Shown: positions 16,511 through 25,654, counted from the first letter of the stretch. The stretch: DNA of 64,000 bases from Phycisphaeraceae bacterium (GCA_019636615.1 JAHBXF010000001.1:1364001-1428000), one strand, 5' to 3'. Numbers and translations are program-made. Notes: generated from the letters alone by a model not told the origin.

Positions 16511-18682
16511 TTACTGCAGGTTCACGAGCACCAGCACCAGGCCGCGCTCGCCCTGCGCCAGCGGCGTCATGGCCTTGCCGATGACAGCGCCGGGCGCGCG
16601 GGCGTCGTCGGCGGCGCGCATGGCGTGCCCGGGCGTGCCGGAGGTTGTCAGCCGGTCGCCGGGCCTGATCTCGTGTTCGGTCGCGTCGGCGAAGCACCAC
16701 ACGCGGCCGGTCATGGCCACGGGGTGAGCGCCGCTGGCCAGGGGGTTGTTGATGTCGCGCATGAGCATGCCGGGCGAGAGGCCGTTGGCGCCGGAGATGA
16801 TGCCGGCCACTTTCGTGTCATACTCGCTGCACGAGATGCGCAGGTTGCCCGCCGAGTCAGGGTCGATCACCACCACCATTCCAGGCACGGGCTCGCCGGC
16901 GATGTCGAAGGGCTCGGCGAGGTCGGCCCCGCCCAGGATGTCGAGCGCGCGAACCGCGGCGATGCCGTCGGCAAAGAGGGCGCGCCCGCCAGCGTCGTTG
17001 CGGCAATAGATGGCGGAGGCGTTCAGGCCGCGCGAGATCGCCACAAACCCGTTGCCCTGGTCAGACTCGGCCCACGCGCCTTCCCCCGCGCCGCCCAGCC
17101 AGGCGCGGTTCACGTTGGCCGGGGTGCCGCCGGGGTTGCGCTCGGCGTAGAGGGCGAAAGAGCCCGAGGTGGTGCGTGCCACAAACCCGGTGCCCGAGGG
17201 GCTCTCGGCATAACCGCCCTCGCTCGCGCCGCCGAACCACCCGCGGTTGTTGTTCGCCGTGCGCACGCCGTAGAGGGCGATGCCCCCGGTCGCGGTTTCG
17301 GCGTAGAGCCCGTAGCCGGTTGAGACAGCGCGACCGTAAAGCGCACGCCCGACCGAGGTGTAGCCATAGACACCCAGCGCTTCCGAGTTCTCGCCGTAGA
17401 CGCCCGCGGCAAGAGAGTTGCTGCTGCTGCTCACGCCCAGCACGCCGTAGTTCTGGCCGGTCGTTGAGGTGGCGTGTCCGCGGACACCTATGCCCGAGTT
17501 GGCGCGGGCTTCGCCGCGCACGCCCGCGGCGCTGCCGGTGCCCGTGGCCGAGGCAAGGCCAAAGACGCCGTACTGGTTCATGAACGTGCCGCTGTGAGAA
17601 CCCAGCACCGCGCCGCCCGTGGCGTTGCTGGCCGCGCCGCTGAGGCTGCCGCCGAAGACGCCGTTGCCGGTGAAGGAGGCGTTGCCGCTGCCGTCGTCGA
17701 TGGTGTTGCGCCAGGTGGGCGAGCCGCCGGTGTTGGTCAGCGTGCCCACGCGACCGGTGTTCTGCACACCAAAGAGGGAGATTCTGCCGCTGGCGGGCAC
17801 GATGCCCCACGCGCCGGCGGTGGGGTTATACAGGCCCAGTTGCAGCGTGGAGAACGAGTTGAGCACGAAGCCGCCGCCCGTGTCGTTGCTGTTGCGCACC
17901 CGCACCGAAACATCGGGCCCGAAGACTTCGAGCCGGTCGCTGGGCGAGGCCGTGCCGATGCCCACCAGGCCGCTGAAGATGTTGTTGGCCGCGAAGGTGT
18001 TGGCGATGTCCCGCCTCGCGACGTTCGTGGATAGCCGCGCGTCGGCCAGCGTGCCGCTGGCGAGGTTCGAGGCGTTGAGCCCCGTGAGCCCCGCGCCGCT
18101 GCCGGTGAACGAACTCGACGCGTTCGAGAAGGTCATCGCCCCGGTGAAGGTCTGCGCGATGTTTGTGCGCGCCACCGAACTGGCCAGGCGGGCGTCGGCC
18201 ACCACGCCCGAACTCAGGTTCGAGGCGTTGGTGAAAAAGGTCGCGGGCTGTCCGCCGAGGTTCGCGGCGTTGCCCGCGGTGTCGGCCGCGCCGGCGAGCG
18301 TGGCGTAGATGGCGATGGGCGCCGCGGTGATGGCCTGGCGCGAAGAGAGCAGGGTGTACCCGGAGGTGTTGGCGCACGAGAGGCCCGTGTCCTGGCGGGT
18401 TTCAACTTCAAGATAGCGCGTCGCGCCGGAGGTGAACTGCCCGCCGAAGTCAAGAACAACGGTGAAGAGGCCGTCGGTGACTTCAACGTTGTCGGCGCAC
18501 AGCGTGCCGCCCAGCGGCGTGCCCCCGCTGGGCACGCTGTACAGCCGGAAGCGGATGTCGTGGGCCCCTTGCGCGGGTTGCCCCGCGCTCGTCAGCACCC
18601 CCTGATAGGTGAACGACGTTTGGGCCAGCGCGGCATGACAGCCACCGGCGATCGCGGCCGCGACAACGATGCGACGAAGCAT
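16511..18682 (-). CDS. Secreted tail-fibre-like repetitive protein
   Basis: This 723-residue protein has a signal peptide (VVAAAIAGGCHAALA) and an ATG at 18682 preceded by GGAGG at ideal spacing. Residues about 22-125 form a conserved head (SFTYQGVLTSAGQPAQGAHD). A phage-tail-fibre-like stretch with Asn/Ala/Ser repeats follows (NASNLSSGVVADARL, NASNLASGTLADARL; GVGTASPSDRLEV-like register). Residues about 340-560 are Gly-rich short units such as GVFGLAS, GVRGEA, GVYGEN, GVYGYT, suggesting a beta-solenoid. The C-terminal about 130 residues (GADLAEPFDIAGEPVPG to VLVLVNLQ) look like a compact conserved domain. I cannot assign a biochemical role; an extracellular fibre or adhesin is inferred. It lies directly upstream of the astacin gene (18 bp). 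Confidence 0.75.
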   Translation of the reverse strand: MLRRIVVAAAIAGGCHAALAQTSFTYQGVLTSAGQPAQGAHDIRFRLYSVPSGGTPLGGTLCADNVEVTDGLFTVVLDFGGQFTSGATRYLEVETRQDTGLSCANTSGYTLLSSRQAITAAPIAIYATLAGAADTAGNAANLGGQPATFFTNASNLSSGVVADARLASSVARTNIAQTFTGAMTFSNASSSFTGSGAGLTGLNASNLASGTLADARLSTNVARRDIANTFAANNIFSGLVGIGTASPSDRLEVFGPDVSVRVRNSNDTGGGFVLNSFSTLQLGLYNPTAGAWGIVPASGRISLFGVQNTGRVGTLTNTGGSPTWRNTIDDGSGNASFTGNGVFGGSLSGAASNATGGAVLGSHSGTFMNQYGVFGLASATGTGSAAGVRGEARANSGIGVRGHATSTTGQNYGVLGVSSSSNSLAAGVYGENSEALGVYGYTSVGRALYGRAVSTGYGLYAETATGGIALYGVRTANNNRGWFGGASEGGYAESPSGTGFVARTTSGSFALYAERNPGGTPANVNRAWLGGAGEGAWAESDQGNGFVAISRGLNASAIYCRNDAGGRALFADGIAAVRALDILGGADLAEPFDIAGEPVPGMVVVIDPDSAGNLRISCSEYDTKVAGIISGANGLSPGMLMRDINNPLASGAHPVAMTGRVWCFADATEHEIRPGDRLTTSGTPGHAMRAADDARAPGAVIGKAMTPLAQGERGLVLVLVNLQ

Positions 18683-18844
18683 TCGAGTACCCTCCATGTG
18701 CGAGACTGACAAACGCTAGGCCGGTATCTGGTATCGGGTCATGCCCTCACAGGAGGTGAGTAGCCCGATAACGCCGGGGGGGGGTCGAGATTCTCTGTCG
18801 GAGGGGAGGGTTGGGGGGGCAGCCGGCAGTGGCAACCCTGCTGT

Positions 18845-18850
18845 TATGAT
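18845..18850 (+). promoter_or_regulatory. Possible -10 element for the AAA ATPase gene
   Basis: TATGAT matches the bacterial -10 hexamer at five of six positions, 33 bp upstream of the preferred ATG at 18883. No good -35 partner is seen. It lies over the alternative TTG start at 18850, which argues for the ATG. Confidence 0.35.
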
Positions 18851-18882
18851 TGTTTGGTCGTTCTCACATTGAGGCCAAACCT

Positions 18883-21576
18883 ATGCCGGATCCCACACTC
18901 GCCGCACCGATTTCACCTTTCACCTCTATTCTGGCTTGGTCGGCGACTTGGCCGGACTGGCAACGTGACGCTTTACGAAGGATTGTCGAATCGGGGCCAC
19001 TGAGGCCTGAAGATTTGAAGGAACTCGCGGCGATCTGCCGCGCGAAGCATGGGCTATTGCCCACAACGGAAGCCGCGCCGACAGCGGTTCCGCTAGCCGC
19101 AGCCCACTCGCCTGGCGGCGCGGGCGACACCTCATCGGTCAGCCTGTCCAAACTATCTGGTCTCCAGAATGTAGGTCGATTGCCGAACGATCAGGAAATC
19201 GAGTTCGGGGATGCGCCGGGTCTCACGGTGATCTATGGCGAGAACGGGGCGGGAAAGTCGGGATACGCCCGTGTCATCAAGAAGGCGTGCCGAGCTCGTG
19301 GGACGCCGGAAGAGATCAAGCCAGATGTCTTCGTCGCGGCTGCGGCTGGCCCAGCCAGGGCCAAGATCGGCTACCGAGTTGGATCGGTAAACACTCAGAT
19401 CGATTGGACGGACGGCAGCACATCCGATCCTTGTTTAAGCAACATCTTTGTGTTCGATTCATTCAGCGCGCGAGTCCACGTCGGCGAGGATGGCCCCGCG
19501 TGCTTCAAGCCGCGCGGCCTGGACGTGCTGCCGGAACTCGCCAAGGCGTGCGACACGATCAAAGCGGACCTACAAACCGAGATCGATGCGGAGTACAAGA
19601 AGATCAAGGAGGCACGCGACGGGTGGAGTCGCAACGGCACAACCACCGTTGCAAAACTGGTCAACGCGATCGACGCGAACACCGACCCCGCCAAAATCGA
19701 ATCGGCAGCCGCGTTCACAGGCAACGACGAGAAGCGACTGACCGAGATCAACGCCACACTGAGCACCGACCCGAAGCTGAAAGCGGCCGCCACAAGCGCC
19801 GCAGCGAACCGCATACGCACATTCGCCGAGACCGCCATGAGCCGCGCGACGTCTGTGGAAGATACCGCCATGCAGAGACTTGGCGAGGCGATCAAGGACG
19901 CGGAGACAGCCGCGAAGGCGGCCAAGGCCGCAGCTGGGCCGGAACTGAAGGACAGTGACCTGCCAGGCAGTTGCAATGATGTGTGGCTTAAACTGTGGGA
20001 CGCGGCAAAGGCGTACTCGGTTGCTCACGCGTACCCCGACAAGACGTTCCCCGTCACGGATAGGGGTGCGAAGTGCGTTCTGTGCCAGCAATCATTGCAA
20101 GCCGACGCGATTGACCGTTTCTCCCGCTTCAACAAGTTCGTCGCCGAGGAGACCCGCAAGCATGCAGAGGCGGCTAAAGCCAAGGTGACAACGATGAAAC
20201 TCGGCGTGGATTCGCTCCGTGCAATTGGGACCGAGGCAGCCAACATCAAGACTGACCTAGATCGCGAAGCCGCAGGGGCGTACACAGCAGTCGAAGCCTT
20301 TGCCAAGGCGTTTGACGCTCGGGTTGCTCACGCTCAAAAGTGTCTGAAAGACGGGACATGGACAGACGCACCGGTCCTTCTTGCGTCGCCGTGTGCGAAC
20401 TTGATCACACTCGCAGAGAACCTTGATAAGCGTGCAATGGAGGAGGAAGCCGCCGCCGACCCGAAGAAGAAGCAGGAGTTGGAGAAGGAGCGAGACGAAC
20501 TCACCGACAGGAGGTGGCTCGAATCCAAAATTGATGAAGTCAAGGCCCAGATCAACTGGCACGCCCGCGCCGCGAAGTTGAAGAAGTGCCAAGAGGACTG
20601 TGCAAGCCGACCCGTGTCCGACAAAGCCAAGGAACTCGACAAACTGCACGTAACAGCGGCATTCTGCAAGGCATTCGCAAACGAACGCGATGCGCTCGGT
20701 CTGAAGACGCTGCCGGTGTCTTTGTCGGCAGTGCGGGTGGCTAAGGGAGAAAGCCAGTTTGCGGTCGTCGTGGACGGTGCGGCCAACGCGAACGTTGAAG
20801 AAATTGCAAGCGAAGGCGAGCATCGGTGCATCGCGCTGGCCGCGTTCATGGCCGAATTATCTCAGGCGTCACACAAATCGGCTCTGGTGTTTGACGACCC
20901 GGTATCTTCGTTGGACCACAGACGCCGCGAGGAGATCGCCAAGCGATTGGTTCGCGAAGCCGAGACTAGACAGGTGATTGTGTTCACTCACGATCTGGCG
21001 TTTGTGTGCGATTTACAAGATGCGAACTTGGGCGGCCGAAAGGCGATCCACTGCCAGCATATTGAATGGAGGGCAGGCAAGCCGGGAAGCGTCGCTGCTG
21101 GCCTGATCTGGGATGCAAAGAGCACCGACCAACAGCTGAAGGATCTGCGAGAACGCATCGGTCGCGCCGACAAGACCAAGCGTGAAGGAACCGACTCAGA
21201 GTATAAGAGTGCCGTAGGGCCGATCGTGGATGACATGCGTTCGACGTGCGAAAGGATCATCGAGGACGTCTTGCTCGGAGACTTACTCAAACGTCACTCA
21301 AGCCAGATAAAGGTTGGGCACGTGGATCGAGTGGCCAAAGTCCGAGCCGAAGATTGGTTGGCGATCAAACGTATTTGGAGCGAGTGCTCCGAAGCCACGC
21401 CTGCCCACGCAAACGCCAAGAGCGGCCCTCACAAAATACCCGAGCCTGCGACTTTTAGAGAATGGATAAACACTCTAGAGGCGACGGTCGAGACGGTAAA
21501 GAACGCAAGAAAGACATACGGGGGTACTGTGATCACGGAGCCCAAGCCCCCATCGGTGCCTGATCCGTTCGCCTGA
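18883..21576 (+). CDS. SMC/RloC-like AAA ATPase with CxxC hook, candidate defence protein
   Basis: This 897-residue cytoplasmic protein has the split-ATPase layout of SMC, Rad50 and RloC/PrrC-like proteins. Walker A is GENGAGKS (119-126). A long helical region is broken by KCVLCQQSL (Cys398 and Cys401), a zinc-hook-like CxxC. After the second helical arm come EGEHRCIALAAFMAEL (signature region), LVFDDPVSSLDHRR (Walker B Asp671-Asp672 and D-loop) and VFTHD (His703). About 130 further residues form a helical tail with an Arg-x3-Glu (786/790) and a later His842; an anticodon-nuclease-like (HEPN) activity as in RloC is possible but unproven. The gene stands alone and is less GC-biased than its neighbours, suggesting acquisition. 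ATG at 18883 has GAGG upstream; a TTG at 18850 is the alternative. Confidence 0.82.
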   Translation: MPDPTLAAPISPFTSILAWSATWPDWQRDALRRIVESGPLRPEDLKELAAICRAKHGLLPTTEAAPTAVPLAAAHSPGGAGDTSSVSLSKLSGLQNVGRLPNDQEIEFGDAPGLTVIYGENGAGKSGYARVIKKACRARGTPEEIKPDVFVAAAAGPARAKIGYRVGSVNTQIDWTDGSTSDPCLSNIFVFDSFSARVHVGEDGPACFKPRGLDVLPELAKACDTIKADLQTEIDAEYKKIKEARDGWSRNGTTTVAKLVNAIDANTDPAKIESAAAFTGNDEKRLTEINATLSTDPKLKAAATSAAANRIRTFAETAMSRATSVEDTAMQRLGEAIKDAETAAKAAKAAAGPELKDSDLPGSCNDVWLKLWDAAKAYSVAHAYPDKTFPVTDRGAKCVLCQQSLQADAIDRFSRFNKFVAEETRKHAEAAKAKVTTMKLGVDSLRAIGTEAANIKTDLDREAAGAYTAVEAFAKAFDARVAHAQKCLKDGTWTDAPVLLASPCANLITLAENLDKRAMEEEAAADPKKKQELEKERDELTDRRWLESKIDEVKAQINWHARAAKLKKCQEDCASRPVSDKAKELDKLHVTAAFCKAFANERDALGLKTLPVSLSAVRVAKGESQFAVVVDGAANANVEEIASEGEHRCIALAAFMAELSQASHKSALVFDDPVSSLDHRRREEIAKRLVREAETRQVIVFTHDLAFVCDLQDANLGGRKAIHCQHIEWRAGKPGSVAAGLIWDAKSTDQQLKDLRERIGRADKTKREGTDSEYKSAVGPIVDDMRSTCERIIEDVLLGDLLKRHSSQIKVGHVDRVAKVRAEDWLAIKRIWSECSEATPAHANAKSGPHKIPEPATFREWINTLEATVETVKNARKTYGGTVITEPKPPSVPDPFA

Positions 21577-21653
21577 AACGACGGTTCCCCGCTCGCCCTC
21601 TCCCCACCCCCTTGGTTCTCTTCCCCACGCGCCCAGGGGGCCGTGCTTGAATG

Positions 21654-21688
21654 AAAAAACCGCCGCGCCCTTGTCGAGCGCGGCGGTC
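21654..21688 (-). terminator. Rho-independent terminator after the caspase-like dockerin gene
   Basis: On the minus strand a GC-only stem (GCGCGGCGG-type arms, about 9 bp, loop about 9 nt) is followed by six T. It lies about 50 bp after the stop of the 21739-22893 gene. Confidence 0.85.
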
Positions 21689-21738
21689 GATAGAACTCAT
21701 CCGCGCCGCCCCCCTCCAGCGACGGGCGGATGAGGGGA

Positions 21739-22893
21739 TCAGCAGCCGCCTTCCTGCCAGACGGCGAAGAAGAACTCGACATCAGCGCCGTCGATGCCGC
21801 CATCAAGGTTCACATCGGCGCACCCCAGGCCGTTCTCCCACTCGTTGAAGAAGGCCTCAACATCGCTGCCGTCCACGCCGCCGTCCTGGTTGAAGTCGGC
21901 GGCGCAGGGCGGGCACTCGGGGCCGCCCGGGGGCATGCCGAAAAGCGTTCGGCGCACACCGGCGTAGAGCCACTCACGCACCTCGGGTGGCGCGGGGAAG
22001 TTCGGGATGATGGTGACGGGGCTGCCCGGCGCTTCGAGTTCAACATTGAGGGTGACTTCGGGCACCTGGCGGGCGATGTCCCAGAAGTCGCCGCGGAAGA
22101 TCACGAGGAAGTCGGCATCTGGCGAGCCCTCGGCCGGCCAGTTCTGCACGATGCTGCCGTTCTCGATGCGCGCCGAGAAGAGCACGTTGGTCTGCGGCGG
22201 GAACTGGTCTTCGATGATCAGCGTGAAGGTGCGGTTGCCGAAGAGCCCCGCCAGCAGGGGGTCCATCGGCCAGTGGCCCAACGGCTGCAACGGGTACGCA
22301 TCTTCCTCGCCGGTCACAAACTGTCCTTCGCGCAACTGCGGCGAAATGCCGAAACTCGTGTTGTCGGCCTGTGGGGCGCCCGCCGGCGCATACTGCTTCT
22401 TCTGCTGCCAGCGCAGTTCATCGGATGGGAAGATGCACCCATCCCAGGAGTGGAAGTCGGCGTTGGGGAAGAGGTCCCGCCACTTCTGCGTGTTCTGATC
22501 GCACGCGTGGATCGTCATCACGTCAAAGTTCGGGAATGGCCCGCCGAACTGCTGCGAGGTGGCGCGGCTCGGTTCGCCGTCCTGGTCCTTCAGCCGCACC
22601 CGGTTCTGCCCTTGGGTGCCGTGATCGATAAAGACAAGGCCCTTGGCCTGCGGGTCTTGCACGGCGTCCTTGAACTGGGCCTTGGTCGCTTCGGTGATCT
22701 GCACCACCTTATAGCCCGCGGCTTCAAGATCCCGCTTGGCCTCTTCGGCGATGCGGTCGTGCCACGCCTTGTCGTTGGCGTTCACGTTCCAGCCCGTGAT
22801 CACGTACGCCTTGGGCCCGTCGGCCATGGCCATGCCCGCCAGCAGGGTGAGCGCCATCACAGACACGCCGCGAACGCAGTCGTTGTGGATCAT
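21739..22893 (-). CDS. Secreted dockerin-type protein with caspase-like His/Cys pair
   Basis: This 384-residue protein starts at 22893, where AAAGGAGG gives one of the best ribosome sites in the window. A signal peptide (GVSVMALTLLAGMAMA, cleaved near residue 24) is followed by an alpha/beta domain: AYVITGWNVNANDKAWHDRI, then GLVFIDHGTQGQ with His91-Gly92, then FDVMTIHACDQ with Cys131. A His-Gly and a Cys about 40 residues later, each after a hydrophobic strand, is the pattern of the caspase/gingipain/CHAT fold. Peptidase activity is inferred, not shown. After a further domain the protein ends in two repeats (FNQDGGVDGSDVEAFF, VNLDGGIDGADVEFFF) and Gly-Gly-Cys. It is followed by a strong terminator. 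Confidence 0.8.
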   Translation of the reverse strand: MIHNDCVRGVSVMALTLLAGMAMADGPKAYVITGWNVNANDKAWHDRIAEEAKRDLEAAGYKVVQITEATKAQFKDAVQDPQAKGLVFIDHGTQGQNRVRLKDQDGEPSRATSQQFGGPFPNFDVMTIHACDQNTQKWRDLFPNADFHSWDGCIFPSDELRWQQKKQYAPAGAPQADNTSFGISPQLREGQFVTGEEDAYPLQPLGHWPMDPLLAGLFGNRTFTLIIEDQFPPQTNVLFSARIENGSIVQNWPAEGSPDADFLVIFRGDFWDIARQVPEVTLNVELEAPGSPVTIIPNFPAPPEVREWLYAGVRRTLFGMPPGGPECPPCAADFNQDGGVDGSDVEAFFNEWENGLGCADVNLDGGIDGADVEFFFAVWQEGGC

Positions 22894-22963
22894 CTCTCTC
22901 TCCTCCTTTGGTGTGCTGCCGTGCTGCGAGAGGCCGCCACCACACGAGTGTACTGAATACGCA

Positions 22964-22969
22964 TATAAT
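22964..22969 (+). promoter_or_regulatory. TATAAT hexamer in the divergent promoter region
   Basis: A perfect TATAAT lies in the AT-richer 22894-23116 spacer between the dockerin gene (minus) and the asparaginase (plus), reading toward the latter. No convincing -35 box at 17 bp is seen, so direction and function are uncertain. Confidence 0.35.
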
Positions 22970-23116
22970 CGTCCACAATTTCTCCGGGTGAATTTCAGCG
23001 GAAGTTTGTGTGTATTTCGTTCGTTGGTGCCGTGGCTTTCCTTTGCGGGGCATGCCTTCAGAGCGGCCCGGGGGGGTCGATTGGTGCGCGGGCGTGCCGG
23101 GGGATACGTTTGCCCC

Positions 23117-24223
23117 ATGACGCACCCCTCCCGCCGTGACCTGCTCGTTGCTGCCTCCGCCGCCGCTGTTCTGGGCAGGGGCGTTGTGGGCGCGCCCCGC
23201 CCCCGCCACACCGGCGACGCCCACCGTGGCGCGGTCTGCGTGGCCTCGGCCAACGGGCTGCCCGCCACCCGGCGCGCGTATGAACTGGTGACAGACGGCT
23301 ACGACCCGGCCGACGCGGTGGTGCAGGGTGTGCGAATCATCGAAGACGACCCGAGCGACACGTCGGTGGGGCTCGGCGGCCTGCCCAACGAAGACGGCAT
23401 CGTCGAACTCGACGCCTGTGTGATGCACGGCCCCACGCACAAGTGCGGCGCGGTCGCCTCGCTGCAGAACATCCGCAACCCGGCCATGGTCGCGCTGCAC
23501 GTGCTCCGCCGCACCGATCACTGCCTGCTCGTGGGCGAGGGGGCGCTGCGCTTCGCACGCCAGATGGGCTTTCAGGAAGAAAACCTGCTCACCGAATCGA
23601 CGCGGCTCGAGTGGCTCAAATGGCGCGAGAACATGAGCCGCGAAGACGACCGCCTCAACGACGACGAGCGCGACGAGCCCGTGGGCAAGGTGTGGGTCGA
23701 TCCCGACCGGCGAGCCGGCCTTGATCGCGTCCGCGCCCGCCCCATCCAGCACCAGACCGGCACCGTGCACTGCTCGGCCATCACCCCCGCGGGCGACATC
23801 GCCAGTTGCACCAGCACCAGCGGCCTTTCGTGGAAGATCCCCGGGCGCGTGGGCGATTCGCCCATCATCGGCGCGGGCAACTACTGCGACAACAACATCG
23901 GCGCCGCCGGCTCGACCGGGCGCGGCGAGGCCAACCTGGCCAACCTCTCGAGTTTCCTCATCGTCGAACTGATGGGGCGCGGCATGACGCCCACCGAAGC
24001 CTGCCTCGAAGCCGCGCGCCGCGTGGTTGCCAACACCAAGGAACACCGCCTGAGGCGGGCCGACGGCACCGTGACCTTTGACCTGAAGTTCTACGCCCTG
24101 CGCAAAGACGGGGCCTTCGGCGGGGCCACGCTCTGGAAGGGGGGCTCGTTCGCGGTGTGCGACGAGCGCGGCGCACGCATCGAGCCCGCCGCCTCGGTCT
24201 TTGATATCGCCGCGCCAGAGTAA
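23117..24223 (+). CDS. Tat-exported N4-(beta-N-acetylglucosaminyl)-L-asparaginase / isoaspartyl peptidase-type Ntn hydrolase
   Basis: This 368-residue protein resembles glycosylasparaginase/type-2 asparaginase, an N-terminal-nucleophile hydrolase that self-cleaves to free a threonine and then splits Asn-linked glycans or isoaspartyl bonds. It begins with a Tat signal (SRRDLLVAASAAAVLG). Typical blocks are GVRIIEDDP, GLGGLPNEDGIVELDA, MHGPTHKCGAVASLQNIRNP and the processing site HQTGTVHC with candidate nucleophile Thr214. GRVGDSPIIGAGNYCDN and GRGEANL complete the active site (the usual DSPIxGAG pattern). The ATG at 23117 places the Tat motif at residues 6-7. Export plus this fold suggests use of glycoproteins or peptides in the periplasm. 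Confidence 0.9.
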   Translation: MTHPSRRDLLVAASAAAVLGRGVVGAPRPRHTGDAHRGAVCVASANGLPATRRAYELVTDGYDPADAVVQGVRIIEDDPSDTSVGLGGLPNEDGIVELDACVMHGPTHKCGAVASLQNIRNPAMVALHVLRRTDHCLLVGEGALRFARQMGFQEENLLTESTRLEWLKWRENMSREDDRLNDDERDEPVGKVWVDPDRRAGLDRVRARPIQHQTGTVHCSAITPAGDIASCTSTSGLSWKIPGRVGDSPIIGAGNYCDNNIGAAGSTGRGEANLANLSSFLIVELMGRGMTPTEACLEAARRVVANTKEHRLRRADGTVTFDLKFYALRKDGAFGGATLWKGGSFAVCDERGARIEPAASVFDIAAPE

Positions 24224-24332
24224 ACCCCCGGCATCCTGCATTGGCGGCGCCCGCCCGCGCCGCGTGCCCAGTGCGCCCCGGGGTGCCTTGGGGACGAATC
24301 CATCACCGCCCCGCCCGCGAACCCCCGCAACC

Positions 24333-24983
24333 ATGAACCACACTTCCACGCAACAACTCATCCAGGCCCTCTCCTGGCGCTACGCCGTGAAAAAGTTCGA
24401 CGCCTCTCGCAAGATCCCGCCCGATGTGTGGGCGGCCCTCGAGAGCGCGGCCGTGCTTTCGCCCTCTTCTTATGGCCTGCAGCCCTGGAAGTTTGTCGTG
24501 GTCGGCGACCCGCAGACCCGCGCCACCCTTCGTGCCGCTTCGTGGAACCAGAGCCAGATCACCGACGCCTCGCACCTCATCGTCTTTGCGCGCAAACTCA
24601 CCACCGACGCCGCGGATGCCGAGCGGCTGGTGGCGCGCATCCGCCAGGTGCGCGGCTCAACCGCCGAAGAGGTCGAGCCCTACCGGCAGATGATGCTGGG
24701 CTTTGTCAACAACCTTCCCGCCGGGTTCAATGCCTCAGAGTGGAACGCGCGCCAGGTGTACATCGCGCTGGGCTTCTTTCTTGCCTCCGCCGCGCTGCTG
24801 GGGGTTGACGCCTGCCCAATGGAAGGCTTCGACCCGGCGGTGTACGACCGCACGCTGGGCCTGCCGGAGATGGGCTACGCCGCGACGGTGGTGGCGACAG
24901 CCGGGTACCGCGCCCAGGATGACTTCCTCGCGCCCCTGGCCAAGGTGCGCTACAGCCATGAAGACCTGATCATCCGCCGTTAA
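24333..24983 (+). CDS. Nitroreductase-family NAD(P)H-dependent FMN oxidoreductase
   Basis: This 216-residue cytoplasmic protein is of the nitroreductase family: homodimeric FMN enzymes that pass electrons from NAD(P)H to quinones, nitro compounds or other small molecules. Family features are WRYAVKKFD at the N-terminus (FMN phosphate contact region), LSPSSYGLQPWKFVVV, then LGFFLASAALLGVDACPMEG and GYAATVVATAGYR near the C-terminus. Length and order match NfsB-like members. The ATG at 24333 lies 109 bp after the asparaginase stop; no clear ribosome site is seen. The natural substrate is unknown. tRNA-Arg starts 31 bp after its stop. Confidence 0.92.
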   Translation: MNHTSTQQLIQALSWRYAVKKFDASRKIPPDVWAALESAAVLSPSSYGLQPWKFVVVGDPQTRATLRAASWNQSQITDASHLIVFARKLTTDAADAERLVARIRQVRGSTAEEVEPYRQMMLGFVNNLPAGFNASEWNARQVYIALGFFLASAALLGVDACPMEGFDPAVYDRTLGLPEMGYAATVVATAGYRAQDDFLAPLAKVRYSHEDLIIRR

Positions 24984-25014
24984 GCCCCCGGCGCCGGGCG
25001 TACCCTTGAGCGTT

Positions 25015-25089
25015 GGCCTCGTAGCTCAGTTGGATCAGAGCACCGTGCTTCGAACGCGGGGGTCGCAGGTTCGAGTCCTGCCGAGGTCA
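25015..25089 (+). tRNA. tRNA-Arg (anticodon UCG)
   Basis: A complete cloverleaf is visible. The acceptor is GGCCTCG paired with CGAGGTC (one G-U), with discriminator A and no encoded CCA. The D stem is GCTC/GAGC. The anticodon stem is CCGTG/CGCGG around loop CTTCGAA, giving anticodon TCG (reads CGA). The variable loop is GGGTC and the T arm is GCAGG-TTCGAGT-CCTGC. It is 75 nt and stands alone. Confidence 0.96.
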
Positions 25090-25256
25090 CTTGCCCGCCG
25101 CGGCCCGCCCGGCCTTGCCCCTTGACTGTGCATTCAAGCAGTCGGGAAGGGTGGGGGGCATGCGGGTGTGAGTTTGGGGCGAGGCTGTGATGGTGAGTAA
25201 CACGGGATGGGGGAGGCATCGCCCTGCCACGCAAACACTTCTCGTGGACTGGTTGG

Positions 25257-25598
25257 GTGTGCAGCCTGCTCTTGGCGGTGGTGCTCATCGCGCAGGTGCT
25301 GTCGCTGCCTTTCTATGCCGGGTCTTCGCTGGGCCCGCGCACCGCGTGGCGGCTGGAGCACGGCCGCCTCACGCTCACGCACGGGCCGCACGCCGCGAGC
25401 GAAGGTGTGTATGTCGCCTTCAACACAGAGGGCCTGCGCTGGCGGCCCGAAGCGAGCATCGTCAGCGCGTCGCAGTGGCGCCTCACCCTTCCCTTGTGGA
25501 TGATCATCCTGCCGCTGGTGGGGTGTGCTCTGGCCACGTCGCGCCGGGTGCGGCAGGAGCCTCCGTCCCCGCCGGCCGTCAGGCGCGGGGCTGATTGA
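25257..25598 (+). CDS. Small two-helix membrane protein of unknown function
   Basis: The frame encodes about 113 residues with one membrane helix at the N-terminus (CSLLLAVVLIAQVLSLPFYA), a short external segment (TAWRLEHGRLTLTHGP, EGLRWRPEAS) and a second helix near the C-terminus (LTLPLWMIILPLVGCALA). This layout is common for small planctomycete inner-membrane proteins and has no assigned function. The GTG at 25257 is only the first possible conventional start. The frame extends upstream with plausible basic residues (RKHFSWTGW) and a GGGAGG further up, so the true N-terminus may be about 10 residues longer. Confidence 0.55.
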   Translation: MCSLLLAVVLIAQVLSLPFYAGSSLGPRTAWRLEHGRLTLTHGPHAASEGVYVAFNTEGLRWRPEASIVSASQWRLTLPLWMIILPLVGCALATSRRVRQEPPSPPAVRRGAD

Positions 25599-25654
25599 GG
25601 CCCGTTGCGCAGGCCGCGCACCCCCCCGGCGATGGGGGGGCAGGCGAAAAATGG

